Shown here one piece after another: positions 35,024 through 45,665 of a DNA stretch of 64,000 bases; positions within the stretch are counted from its first letter, which is position 1, and each line of letters opens with the position of its first letter. Under the pieces are notes generated by a model that ran no database searches, had not been told where the DNA came from, and saw only the letters and a list, made by a program, of their open reading frames with translations. The translations under genes and the position numbers were made by a program. Origin of the DNA: Stigmatella erecta (GTDB taxonomy: Bacteria; Myxococcota; Myxococcia; Myxococcales; Myxococcaceae); contig NZ_FOIJ01000002.1 of the NCBI RefSeq assembly GCF_900111745.1, positions 1-64,000 on the forward strand. The letters are read 5' to 3'.

Positions 35024-35821
35024 CTACCCCTTGCCGGCCGCGGCGAAGGCGAAGGACACCTCGGCGGGCGTGCCCTCCTGCACCGTGACTTCGGCCGTCT
35101 GGGTGCCCAGCGTCTCGTGCCACGCCTCCAGGCTGTACGTGCCGGCCGGGACGCCCTCCAGGGTGAAGGCGCCATCGTCGCTGGTAACGCCGAAATAGGG
35201 GTGAGGGCTCACCGCCACGTAGGCGCGCATCCACGGGTGCACGTCACACTTGAGCTGGAGCAGCTCGATGTCCGCGGGCAAGGGCTTCGTCACCGGCGGG
35301 GCCGAGGGCGGCTGGGCCACGTTGAAGAGGGCCTTGCTGCCCAGCATGCCCCGCACGTTGTGCATCGTGCCGTCGCTGTTCTTGATCTGCAGGGGCTGCC
35401 CGGCCACGGCGCCCTGCACGCGGGGCTGGTAGCTGCACTTCTGCTGATCCACCACGGCGGGCGTGTCCACCGCCGGGATAGCTCCCGGCACCGGGCCGCG
35501 CACGCGCACCAGCACGTTCCGCAGCTTGCCGTCCTTCACCAGGAGCGCCGGGTCCTTCAGGGACATGCCCTCGCAGGCCGGGTCCGCGCTGGGGGCCAGC
35601 TCCGCCGGGGCGGGCGGCTCGCCCTTGAAGGTCACCACCCCGCGAATGGTCCCGCGCGAGGTGACGGGCGCGGGCGCGGGCGCCGCAGGAGCCCCCGGCG
35701 CCTTGGCCACTTCCGGGGCCGCGGGGGCGGCAGGAGGCACCGGCGCCTCGTTCTTGCAGGCCGGAGCCCACACCAGTCCCGAGACACCCACCACCGCGAG
35801 GCCGAGCGTGCGCAGCGTCAT
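35024..35821 (-). CDS. Lipoprotein-like blue-copper (type 1) protein
   Basis: 265 residues: signal (LGLAVVGVSGLVWAPAC), a Pro/Ala linker, then a cupredoxin/carboxypeptidase-regulatory-like beta domain. Copper ligands of the type 1 pattern are visible: His154 in TMHNV, then Cys192, His195 and Met198 in CDVHPWM. It is thus probably an electron-transfer protein anchored by the Cys at the signal junction. It lies downstream of and co-directional with haem O synthase, suggesting a link to respiratory oxidase biogenesis or electron supply. No oxidase subunits lie within the window. Confidence 0.75.
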   Translation of the reverse strand: MTLRTLGLAVVGVSGLVWAPACKNEAPVPPAAPAAPEVAKAPGAPAAPAPAPVTSRGTIRGVVTFKGEPPAPAELAPSADPACEGMSLKDPALLVKDGKLRNVLVRVRGPVPGAIPAVDTPAVVDQQKCSYQPRVQGAVAGQPLQIKNSDGTMHNVRGMLGSKALFNVAQPPSAPPVTKPLPADIELLQLKCDVHPWMRAYVAVSPHPYFGVTSDDGAFTLEGVPAGTYSLEAWHETLGTQTAEVTVQEGTPAEVSFAFAAAGKG

Positions 35822-35855
35822 GTGCGAACTCCTCACCCCGGAGCGGGGAGGTGCG

Positions 35856-36746
35856 TTACTGCCAACCACCGATGCCGGTGTCGAGCGCCATCACGGCGAA
35901 CAGGCCCGTGAGGTAGAGCAGCGAGAAGAAGAACGTCTGGCGGGCCCAGGGCTTGCCCAGCTGCCGGAAGAAGCCCCACGCGCCGAGCGCCAGGAAGGCC
36001 AGGCCGAGCACCACCGCCGAGGCCAGGTACCACCCGCCGGCGATGTGCAGCTGGTAGGGCAGGAGCGTCATCGGCACCAGCGCCACCAGGTAGAGGACGA
36101 TCTGCGCCCGGCTGGACTCATCCCCGCGCTCCAGCGGCACGGACTTGAGGCCCGCGGCGGCGTACTCCTCCTTGCGGAAGAGCGCGATGGCCAGGAAGTG
36201 GGGGATCTGCCAGAGAAAGAGGATGGAGAAGAGGACGAAGCCCCCGGCGTCCACCACGCCCGTGACGGCCGTCCAGCCCATCAGCGGCGGCAGCGCGCCC
36301 GGCACCGCGCCCACCAGCATGGCCGCGGAGGTGCGCGCCTTGAGCGGGGTGTAGAGCAGCACGTAGCTCAGCAGCGCGCTCAACCCGAGCAGGGCCGTGA
36401 GCACGTTGGCGCCCAGCGCCAGGGCCGGCAGGGACACGGCGGCCAGCGACAGGCCGAACCACAGCGCCACCCCTGGCTCCATGCGCCCAGAGGGCAGCGG
36501 ACGGCCGCTGGTGCGCGCCATGAAGCGGTCGCTGTGGCGCTCCAGGTAGCAGTTGAGGGCGTTGGCGGCGGCCACGGTGCCCGCGGTGGCCAGCATCGTC
36601 ACCAGGACACGCGAGAAGTGCAGGTGGCCAGGGGCCAGCCACACGCCCCCCGCGGTGGTGGCGAGCACGAGGCTCGACAGCCGGGGCTTGGTGAGGGACA
36701 GCAGATCCGACGCGGTGGTCGGCTGGCTCTCGGCTCGCGCGTTCAC
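35856..36746 (-). CDS. ctaB: Protohaem IX farnesyltransferase (haem O synthase)
   Basis: 296 residues with the UbiA prenyltransferase pattern: NALNCYLERHSDRFMART matches N-x-x-x-D-x-x-x-D (here with variation N-C-Y-L-E-R-H-S-D), and the second Asp-rich loop follows in the later helices (YLLYTPLKAR, GALPPLMGW). About nine membrane helices. It attaches farnesyl to haem b to make haem O for cytochrome oxidases. The GTG at 36746 has GGAG six bases upstream; a longer frame to 36845 lacks support. The type 1 copper gene follows 34 bases on. Confidence 0.88.
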   Translation of the reverse strand: MNARAESQPTTASDLLSLTKPRLSSLVLATTAGGVWLAPGHLHFSRVLVTMLATAGTVAAANALNCYLERHSDRFMARTSGRPLPSGRMEPGVALWFGLSLAAVSLPALALGANVLTALLGLSALLSYVLLYTPLKARTSAAMLVGAVPGALPPLMGWTAVTGVVDAGGFVLFSILFLWQIPHFLAIALFRKEEYAAAGLKSVPLERGDESSRAQIVLYLVALVPMTLLPYQLHIAGGWYLASAVVLGLAFLALGAWGFFRQLGKPWARQTFFFSLLYLTGLFAVMALDTGIGGWQ

Positions 36747-36853
36747 GCGGACTCCAGGATGGGGGGGCTCGATCGGCCCCCCTCCCATACCGCCATCGGA
36801 GAAGGCCCGCAAGCGGAGCGCATCAGCCCCGCTTGTGGGGTGCAACGAAAGTG

Positions 36854-39196
36854 CTACCCGCCCGAGGCGAGCTTCTGCGCGTCGGTGGCGTACTCGCCCT
36901 TGGGGTCGCGCTTCAGGTACTCCTGCGCGAGCGCCCGGGTCTTGTCTCCCTGCTTGCGGTCCTTGCTGAGCGCCGAAGCATAGAAGTAGTAGGCCGGCGA
37001 GTAGTTCTCGTCCGCGTTGAGCGCCTTCTGGAAGGCATCCTCCGCCTTGGTCGCGTCGCCCTTGCCCTGGAAGACGCGGCCCAGCTCCGTGAGCGCCAGC
37101 GCGGCCCGGTCACCCTGGCCGATGAACTCCTGGCTGGCCTTCTCGAGCTGCTCCTGGGCCTTGTCCCACTCGGAGCGCTCCCGGTAGATGGCGCCCATGG
37201 CCAGGCGCGCCTCGGGGTTCTTGGCCTTCGGATCCTTCACCGCGCGCTGGTACTGGGTGAGCGCGTCGTCGAGCTTGCCCTGGCGGCGGTAGGCGTTGCC
37301 GAGCATCACCACCAGCTTGGGGCTGTCGCCCATGGTCCGCAGCGCGGTGGTGAGCGCCTCGGCGGCCTCCTTCTCGCCGCCCTGCTTGCCCATGAGCGCC
37401 TTGGCCAGCTCCACGTGGAACTGGGCGCGCGAGCTGTCCATCTTGATGGCCTTGCGCATCTCCTCGGCCGCAGCGTCCGGCTGGCCCTCGGTGAGCAGGC
37501 GGCGGCCCTTGATGAGCAGCAGCTCGGGGTTGGCCTTGTCGAGCGCGAAGCCGTCCTGCTCGGCCTTGAGCATGTCCGTGCGCGCCTTGTCCTTGTCCAC
37601 CGGCACGCCCGTGGCCTCGGAGAGCTTCGTCTGCACGTCGGGCTTCAGGGTGGCCATGGCGGTGGACACGCGGCTCACCAGCAGCGAGCGCGCCAGCTGC
37701 GCGGCGGCGAGCTGCCGCGGCGACGGCGGCGGATCGGCCACCAGCAGCTTCTTGAGCATCGCAGCCGCCATCTCGAAGTTGGGCTCGTCCTGCTCCAGCA
37801 CGAGCAGCGCCTTGCCGAGCAGCGACTCGGGGTGGTCCTTCTCGTAGCGCAGGGCGAAGTCGTACTTCTGCCACGCCACGGCATCCTGGCCGAGCCGGCG
37901 GTACGCCGCGCCCAGGCTCGCGTAGATGCGCGGGTCATCCGGAGACAGGCCCTGGGCCTTCTCCAGGTTGTCGCGCGCGTGCTCCAGGTCGCCCGCGTTC
38001 ATCTGCACCAGGCCCAGGGTGAGGTACAGCAGGGAGCTGGCCTTGCCCTCCGCGTCGAAGGCCTTCACGCGGGTCTCCAGCTCGCCCAGACCTTCCTTGC
38101 CCTTGCCCCCGTACGTCTTGATGAGGGCCTCGGCCGCATAGAGGTGCGAGCTGACCTCGGTGCCCTTCTTCGCGGCGGCCAGATGCTCCTCGGCGCGGCG
38201 GCGCGCGTCGTCGCCACCGCCGTGCTCGCCCCAGCGGATGGCGTACGCGTAGGCCAGGTAGCCATGCGCGGCGGTGCCGTCCGGGTACACCTCGAGCGCC
38301 TTGTCGGCCGCCTCGCACGCCTTCTTGTACGAATCGAAGGAGTCGTGCTTGAGCTGCTCGGTGGCCACGTCCAGGCTCTTCTTGTAGGCGATGTTGTTCG
38401 CCTTCGTCCGGCTGGAGATCACCGAGTAGCCGACGACGGACGCCACGATGACGACAAAGAGCCCCAGCGAGATGTACTTGCTGGTGCCGCCCTGCTTCGC
38501 GCGGCGGCGCGGGGCGTCGTCGTCATCATCGACGTCGTCGTCCTCCTCCACCACCACCGGGCGCCGGGGAGCGGGCGCCGCCGGGCGGGCCACGTTCTCG
38601 GCGCGGGCAGGCGTGCCGTTGGGGCGGGCCGCGGGCAACCCCGTGGCCGCGGGCTGCGGCTGGAGGGGCGCGGCGGCCACCGGAGCAGCCGCCACGGGCG
38701 CGGCGGCCACCGGAGCAGCCGCCACGGGCACGGGCGCCACCGGCGCGGGGGCCGGGGCGGCGGGCTTGGGCAGCTCCACCTTATATTGCTGAATGAGCGA
38801 CAGCGTGTCCGAGTCGTTCGGATCCGCCTGCCACGCCTTCAGCAAGTTGGCCTTGCCGGGCTCCGGCTCGCCGGTCTTGAGCTGCAGCGACCCGGCCATG
38901 CGCAGGGCGGCCTTGTCCGCGGGCTGAACCTGAAGGGCGCTGAGAGCTTCCTCCAGCGCCTTCTTGTCCTTGCCCTGCTCGGCATAGACGCGGGCAAGCA
39001 GCAGGCGAGGATCGGATGCATTGGGATGGGCCTTGACGCCCTTCTTGCATACGACCATCGCCTCCATGAAGCGGCCCATGCCCAGGTACGCCTCGGCGAG
39101 CGGCTTGTAAGCGTCGGACGACGGATCGGCAGCGAACGCGTGCTCTAGCTTGGCAAGCTCGGCCGGGCTCAACGTCTTCGTAAGAGAGGTAGACAT
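36854..39196 (-). CDS. Large TPR-repeat protein with central membrane helix
   Basis: 780 residues. Tetratricopeptide repeats cover about 10-145 (ELAKLEHAFAADPSSDAYKP) and about 270-770 (DDPRIYASLGAAYRRLGQDA, AKNPEARLAMGAIYRERSEW). Between them lie a Pro/Ala linker with repeats of PVAAAPVAA, an acidic DDVDDDDD stretch and one helix (YISLGLFVVIVASVVGYSVI, near 240-260). The topology is cytoplasmic TPRs plus membrane anchor plus periplasmic TPRs, or the reverse. Such proteins scaffold envelope or motility complexes. No enzyme domain is present. The ATG at 39196 has AGGA nearby. Confidence 0.82.
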   Translation of the reverse strand: MSTSLTKTLSPAELAKLEHAFAADPSSDAYKPLAEAYLGMGRFMEAMVVCKKGVKAHPNASDPRLLLARVYAEQGKDKKALEEALSALQVQPADKAALRMAGSLQLKTGEPEPGKANLLKAWQADPNDSDTLSLIQQYKVELPKPAAPAPAPVAPVPVAAAPVAAAPVAAAPVAAAPLQPQPAATGLPAARPNGTPARAENVARPAAPAPRRPVVVEEDDDVDDDDDAPRRRAKQGGTSKYISLGLFVVIVASVVGYSVISSRTKANNIAYKKSLDVATEQLKHDSFDSYKKACEAADKALEVYPDGTAAHGYLAYAYAIRWGEHGGGDDARRRAEEHLAAAKKGTEVSSHLYAAEALIKTYGGKGKEGLGELETRVKAFDAEGKASSLLYLTLGLVQMNAGDLEHARDNLEKAQGLSPDDPRIYASLGAAYRRLGQDAVAWQKYDFALRYEKDHPESLLGKALLVLEQDEPNFEMAAAMLKKLLVADPPPSPRQLAAAQLARSLLVSRVSTAMATLKPDVQTKLSEATGVPVDKDKARTDMLKAEQDGFALDKANPELLLIKGRRLLTEGQPDAAAEEMRKAIKMDSSRAQFHVELAKALMGKQGGEKEAAEALTTALRTMGDSPKLVVMLGNAYRRQGKLDDALTQYQRAVKDPKAKNPEARLAMGAIYRERSEWDKAQEQLEKASQEFIGQGDRAALALTELGRVFQGKGDATKAEDAFQKALNADENYSPAYYFYASALSKDRKQGDKTRALAQEYLKRDPKGEYATDAQKLASGG

Positions 39197-39283
39197 TCCT
39201 GGAAATGCGCCTGAGAAGGAGAGTTTTTATGACACCCGCCTCGCTGCGCGTCAAATGCAGATGCGGGGGGGGACACCTGCTGC

Positions 39284-39312
39284 TTGACAGCACCCCGGGG
39301 GTCCGGTATCTC
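39284..39312 (+). promoter_or_regulatory. Sigma70 promoter of the tRNA-Ala gene
   Basis: TTGACA (39284-39289), a 17-base spacer and TATCTC (39307-39312) form a near-consensus housekeeping promoter. The first transcribed base should be near 39319, giving a leader of about 60 bases before the tRNA. Confidence 0.75.
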
Positions 39313-39378
39313 GCCCCTCGTCTTCGACGGCCCTTCCCCGGGCGCGCCGAAGCGTAGCCAACAGTCCAGCCGTACTCC

Positions 39379-39451
<73 letters not shown>

Positions 39452-39463
39452 CTCGGTAGACGA

Positions 39464-39493
39464 AGGGCCTCACTGGAGACAGTGAGGCCCTTT
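39464..39493 (+). terminator. Intrinsic terminator of tRNA-Ala
   Basis: AGGGCCTCACT (39464-39474) and AGTGAGGCCCT (39481-39491) form a perfect 11-bp stem with a GGAGAC loop, followed by TTTGCATTT. Confidence 0.9.
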
Positions 39494-39547
39494 GCATTTG
39501 GGCCACAACCGAATTGCAAAGGCCCCCCGCTTTGTTATCCGGGGCCG

Positions 39548-40147
39548 ATGACCGAACAGCCCTCGCTCCCGCTCCTTGCCCGGCTCTGGCTGGCGTTCCT
39601 GTGCTTCTGGCGCATTCTCGCGTCCCGGCCCTTCGCCCAGGCCGTGCTGCCCCTCAGTGAGTCCTACGACGCGGGCAAGCTCGTCTCGGGGGCGCCTCCC
39701 CCGGTGGCCCTTCCGCCCTCCCCTCCCCCGAAGGCCGCCCCGGCCCCCGTGCTGCCGCCCGAGCGCGAGCACGCCTCCGCCCTGGCGCTGCTGTCCATGC
39801 TCCAGCGCGAGGGGCGCCTGGTGGACTTCCTCCAGGAGAACGTGGCCGCCTTCTCGGACGCCGAGGTGGGGGCCGCGGCCCGCATCGTCCACGAGGGTTG
39901 CCGCAAGGTGGTGAAGCAGTATCTGACCTTGGAGCCCGTGCTGCCCCAGTCCGAGGGCGCGAGCGTCACCGTGCCCCCGGGCTTCGACGCGCACCGCATC
40001 CGCCTCACCGGCAACGTCGCCGGGCAGCCCCCCCACGCCGGGGCGCTCAAGCACCACGGCTGGGTCACCACGGAGGTGAAGTTCCCCTCGGTCAGCCCCG
40101 CGCTGGATGCGCGCGTGCTGGCCCCCGCTGAAGTCGAACTCGCCTGA
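39548..40147 (+). CDS. DUF2760 protein, first gene of an Hsp70 operon
   Basis: 199 residues. The N-terminal part holds a hydrophobic helix (LLARLWLAFLCFWRILAS) and a Pro-rich linker. The DUF2760 domain begins ALALLSMLQREGRLVDFLQE and includes AARIVHEGCRKVVKQYL and HGWVTTEVKFP. The family is nearly always next to a pair of Hsp70-like genes, as here (27 bases to the next start). It may be an adaptor or membrane-tethered cochaperone for them; this is inferred from gene order only. Confidence 0.85.
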   Translation: MTEQPSLPLLARLWLAFLCFWRILASRPFAQAVLPLSESYDAGKLVSGAPPPVALPPSPPPKAAPAPVLPPEREHASALALLSMLQREGRLVDFLQENVAAFSDAEVGAAARIVHEGCRKVVKQYLTLEPVLPQSEGASVTVPPGFDAHRIRLTGNVAGQPPHAGALKHHGWVTTEVKFPSVSPALDARVLAPAEVELA

Positions 40148-40173
40148 CCCTCGCCAAGGAGCCCCATCCTTAT

Positions 40174-42027
<1,854 letters not shown>

Positions 42028-42048
42028 GAAGCACCGCACGGGAGGCTT

Positions 42049-44829
42049 ATGCGCATCATCGGCATCGATCTGGGCACCACTCACTGCGCGGTCGCATCGG
42101 TGGACCCCGCGCTCGGAACGGGCGCCCCCCTCGAGGACTTCCCCATCCCCCAGCTCGTGCGGCAGGGGGAGGTGGCCCCCCGCGCCCTGCTCCCCTCGTG
42201 CATCTATGTCCCCGCGGGGCATGAGCTCGCCAGCGAGTCCCTCCAGCTCCCCTGGGGCGACCCGGGCCCCTATGTGGTGGGCGAGTTCGCCCGGTGGCAG
42301 GGCGCGCGCGTGCCAGGCAGGCTCGTGGCCTCGGCGAAGAGCTGGCTGTGCCACCCCGGCGTGGACCGGTCCGCGCCCATCCTCCCGTGGGGGGCTCCCG
42401 CGGACGTGGCCAAGCTCTCGCCGGTCGAGGCCAGCGCCCTGCTGCTCTCCCACATGGCCCGGGCCTGGAACGCCGCGCACCCGGACGTGCCCCTGGCGCA
42501 GCAGGAGGTCGTCATCACCGTGCCCGCCTCCTTCGACGAGGCGGCGCGTGCCCTCACCGTGAGCGCGGCGCGCAAGGCGGGCCTGGAGAAGTTCACCCTC
42601 CTGGAGGAGCCCCAGGCGGCCTTCTACGACTACACCGCCCGGCACCGCTCGGACCTGGGGCGCGTGCTGGAGAACGTGCGGCTCGTGCTGGTGGTGGACG
42701 TGGGCGGCGGCACCACGGACTTCACCCTCGTCCACGCGGGCGTCTCCCCCGAGGGCCCCATGCTCCGGCGGCTCGCCGTGGGCGAGCACCTGATGCTGGG
42801 CGGCGACAACATGGACGCCGCCCTCGCCCGCCGGGTGGAGGAGAAGCTCTTCCCGGAGGGCCGCCGCCTGTCGGCCACCCAGTGGACCCAGGCCATCCAG
42901 GCCTCGCGCACCGCCAAGGAGGCCCTGCTGGGCCGCGAGCCTCCGGAGCGCTACGGCGTCTCGCTGGTGGCCGAGGGCAGCCGGCTCCTGGGCGGCGCGC
43001 TGTCCACGGACCTCTCGCGCGCGGAGGCCGAGGCGCTCGTGCTCGATGGCTTCTTCCCCCTGTCCGGCCCCGGGGACCGGCCGCGCCGCGCCGCGCGCAT
43101 GGCCCTGCAGGAGCTGGGGCTGCCCTACGCGCAGGACGCGGCGGTGACGCGCCACCTGGCCGCGTTCCTGCACCAGCACGCGGCCGCCGGCTTCGCGGCC
43201 CTGGGCGAGACGCCGGCCTCGGCGGACGCCCTGCCCCGCCCCGATGCCATCCTCCTCAACGGCGGCGTCTTCAACTCCCCCCAGCTCTCCGAGCGGCTGG
43301 TGGAGGCGCTCTCGGCGTGGTGGCCCAGCGCCCCGCGCATCCCCCTGCTGCGCCACGACTCGCTGGAGAAGGCGGTGGCGCGCGGGGCGGCCTACTACGG
43401 GCTGGTGCGGCGCGGCCACGGCCTGCGCATTGGCGGCGGCGCGGCGCGCGCCTACTACGTGGGCCTGGAGCGCCCCGAAGGCAGCAGCGGCGAGCCGCCC
43501 ATGCTCTGCCTTATCCCCCGCGGCTTCGAGGAGGGCCAGGTGGTGGACCTGGGCGAGCGCCCCTTCACCCTGTCCCTCGGAAGGCCGGTGCAGTTCGCGC
43601 TCTACTCCACGACGAGCGACCGCATCGACAAGCCGGGCGACATCGTCCCCCTGGCGGAGGACCTCAAGCCGCTGCCGCCCATCCACACGCTGCTCAAGGG
43701 CGCCTCGGGCAAGCTGGCGGAGGTGCCCGTGCACCTGCGCGCCGCGCTCACGGAGATCGGCACGCTGGAGCTGTACTGCGTCTCCAACGTGGCGGACGAG
43801 CGCTGGCGGCTGGAGTTCGAGCTGCGCGGCTCGGGGGCCGGCAAGGACATCACCGTCACCGAGTCCATGCCCGCGCGCTTCGCCGAGGCGAAGGAGAACG
43901 TGGAGCGCGTCTACGGCAACAAGCCGCTGCCGCTGGGCTCCAAGGACGTGAAGCAGCTGTCCAAGATCCTGGAGAAGGGCCTGGGCCCCCGGGACACGTG
44001 GCGCGTGCCCGTGCTGCGCGAGCTGTGGAGCACGCTCTTCGCGGGGGCCAGCAAGCGCCGCCGCTCGGCGGACCACGAGCGCGTCTTCTACAGCCTCGCC
44101 GGCTTCACGCTGCGGCCCGGCTTCGGCTACCCGCTGGACCACTGGCGCGCGGAGCAGACCTTCGGGCTCTTCGAGCAGCTCGTGCAGTTCCACACCGAGA
44201 AGGCGGTGTGGATCGAATACTGGGTCATGTGGCGGCGCATCGCCGGCGGCCTCACCGAGGCGCAGCAGGCCAAGCTCTGGGCCTACCTGGAGCCGCACCT
44301 GGCCCGCCGGGTGCCTCCGGAGCCCGCCCTCCCCGGCAAGCTCAAGGGCATCCAGCCCGAGGGCCTGGAGGAGATGGTGCGCGCCGCGGCCTCGCTGGAG
44401 CACCTGGAGGCCACGCAGAAGGCCACGCTCGGCGGCTGGGTGGCCGCACGGCTGAAGGCCGAGGCGAAGTCAGGCGGCCCCTGGGCCTGGGCCCTGGGCC
44501 GGTTGGGGGCCCGGGTGCCGCTCTATGGCAGTGGCCACAAGGTTGCCAGCGTGGACACCGCCGAGGCCTGGCTCACGCTCCTCCTGGACCTGGATCTTCG
44601 CCGCATCGACGGGGCCCCGTTCGCGGCGGCCCAGCTCGCGCGGCTCACGGGCGACCGGACGCGCGACATCGATCCCGCGCTGAGGGCCCGCACCGCCCAG
44701 GCGCTCGCCTCGGCCAGCGCCGCCGCCACGTGGATTCGCATGGTGAACGAGGTGGTCGCCCTGGAGGCGGCCGACGAGGCCCGGGCCCTGGGAGACACCC
44801 TGCCCGCGGGTCTCAGCCTGTCGCCGTGA
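42049..44829 (+). CDS. Hsp70-family ATPase with C-terminal DUF3731
   Basis: 926 residues. The ATPase half (1-470) mirrors its neighbour: IIGIDLGTTHCAVASVD, EVVITVPASFDEAARALTV, VVDVGGGTTDFTLVHAG, LGGDNMDAALA. A beta-sandwich follows (480-610), then a 310-residue helical region (about 620-926, starting SMPARFAEAKENVERVYGN) that fits DUF3731, rich in LW-x-x-LF and WRAEQTF motifs. This extra half makes it much longer than DnaK. Together with DUF2760 it forms an operon conserved in several proteobacterial groups; the client proteins are unknown. Confidence 0.88.
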   Translation: MRIIGIDLGTTHCAVASVDPALGTGAPLEDFPIPQLVRQGEVAPRALLPSCIYVPAGHELASESLQLPWGDPGPYVVGEFARWQGARVPGRLVASAKSWLCHPGVDRSAPILPWGAPADVAKLSPVEASALLLSHMARAWNAAHPDVPLAQQEVVITVPASFDEAARALTVSAARKAGLEKFTLLEEPQAAFYDYTARHRSDLGRVLENVRLVLVVDVGGGTTDFTLVHAGVSPEGPMLRRLAVGEHLMLGGDNMDAALARRVEEKLFPEGRRLSATQWTQAIQASRTAKEALLGREPPERYGVSLVAEGSRLLGGALSTDLSRAEAEALVLDGFFPLSGPGDRPRRAARMALQELGLPYAQDAAVTRHLAAFLHQHAAAGFAALGETPASADALPRPDAILLNGGVFNSPQLSERLVEALSAWWPSAPRIPLLRHDSLEKAVARGAAYYGLVRRGHGLRIGGGAARAYYVGLERPEGSSGEPPMLCLIPRGFEEGQVVDLGERPFTLSLGRPVQFALYSTTSDRIDKPGDIVPLAEDLKPLPPIHTLLKGASGKLAEVPVHLRAALTEIGTLELYCVSNVADERWRLEFELRGSGAGKDITVTESMPARFAEAKENVERVYGNKPLPLGSKDVKQLSKILEKGLGPRDTWRVPVLRELWSTLFAGASKRRRSADHERVFYSLAGFTLRPGFGYPLDHWRAEQTFGLFEQLVQFHTEKAVWIEYWVMWRRIAGGLTEAQQAKLWAYLEPHLARRVPPEPALPGKLKGIQPEGLEEMVRAAASLEHLEATQKATLGGWVAARLKAEAKSGGPWAWALGRLGARVPLYGSGHKVASVDTAEAWLTLLLDLDLRRIDGAPFAAAQLARLTGDRTRDIDPALRARTAQALASASAAATWIRMVNEVVALEAADEARALGDTLPAGLSLSP

Positions 44830-44879
44830 ACCGGCCGGGAGGGCCTCGGCCGCGGCTCCAGGGCGGATCCTTCCTCACA

Positions 44880-44900
44880 GGCTGAAGCAGGGCTTCAGCC
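44880..44900. terminator. Hairpin between convergent genes
   Basis: GGCTGAAGC (44880-44888) pairs perfectly with GCTTCAGCC (44892-44900) around AGG, between the stop of the second Hsp70 gene and the convergent zinc-ribbon gene. Confidence 0.75.
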
Positions 44901-44930
44901 TCCAGGTCCGAACACGGAGAGAAAAGCCCG

Positions 44931-45383
44931 TCAGGCGTGCGCGGGCTGCTCTGCGTCCATCGGGGACGTGAGCACAGGCTCGGCCGGGGCCGCCTCTTCC
45001 GCCACCGGCGGCTCGATCAGCGTGGGCTCGGGCGCCTCGGCGAGGACGGCCCGAGGGGCCACGACCTGAAGCGCGGGAGAAGACACCGGGCCCTGCGCGG
45101 GCGCCGCGGCGGCCTCGTCCTTGGGCTTCTTCGTCCCGGCCCCGGAGCGGCACGTGCGGCACCACGGCTGATTGCGGATGGCGCCATCGGCCATCTTGCG
45201 CAGCCCGAACTGCGCCAGCGGCTTGAGCGTCCGGCACTTGATGCACATCAGCGAGATGAGCACCTCGTTGCCGTCCGCGTCGTAGACCGCGGACTTGCGC
45301 CGCTTGCGCGGCTGCCCCGGCTCGCGCGGCTGAGCTTTTTCAGGCGCGGGCGGCGCCATCATCGGGGTCACTTTGTAAAGCAT
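44931..45383 (-). CDS. Small zinc-ribbon protein
   Basis: 150 residues. A four-Cys ribbon is visible: CIKCRTLKPLAQFGLRKM, then NQPWCRTCRSG (C-x2-C ... C-x2-C), preceded by a basic Lys/Arg stretch (QPRKRRKS) and a YDADGNEVLIS strand. The last 70 residues are acidic and Ala/Pro-rich, probably unstructured. Such ribbons occur in phage-type endonuclease VII and in small RNA/DNA binders, but no catalytic residues are seen. It is likely cytoplasmic and monocistronic. Confidence 0.65.
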   Translation of the reverse strand: MLYKVTPMMAPPAPEKAQPREPGQPRKRRKSAVYDADGNEVLISLMCIKCRTLKPLAQFGLRKMADGAIRNQPWCRTCRSGAGTKKPKDEAAAAPAQGPVSSPALQVVAPRAVLAEAPEPTLIEPPVAEEAAPAEPVLTSPMDAEQPAHA

Positions 45384-45495
45384 GTCTTCCCTCCCAGACT
45401 TCCACTCGCGTCTGTCTCACGGGTCCTGGGAAGAACCCTCCAACAGCTCGCGGCATGCCCTAGAGTAAGGAGGAATCCGAGAGTTGGAAACTGAT

Positions 45496-45519
45496 CGGAG
45501 GCCGAAAAATCGGCCTCCG
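45496..45519. terminator. Stable hairpin in the 45.4-45.65 kb spacer
   Basis: CGGAGGCCGA (45496-45505) and TCGGCCTCCG (45510-45519) close an AAAA loop. It lies between the divergent zinc-ribbon start and the 3' end of the exported propeller gene; it most likely terminates the latter. The rest of the spacer shows a GTGATC/GATCAC repeat near 45560 and no gene. Confidence 0.6.
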
Positions 45520-45665
45520 GCGTGATTCTCGTGAGATCTCGCAGGCTTGCGTGTGATCCAAGAGATCACCCCGCCCCACTCGCTCCGGGGCCCGGGGATG
45601 ACTTTTTCAGTGCGCTTGAACGGGCACCCCGCGCTTCAGCTCCGGGGCACCCTGTAGCACCTGCT

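Noticed and set aside
38640-38760. CRISPR-like or satellite repeat at the GC-rich PVAAAPVAA stretch
   Set aside because: It is an in-frame low-complexity linker of the TPR protein, with no spacers.
45560-45590. GTGATC/GATCAC repeat as an operator
   Set aside because: The arms are only six bases and the position is not near a start codon.
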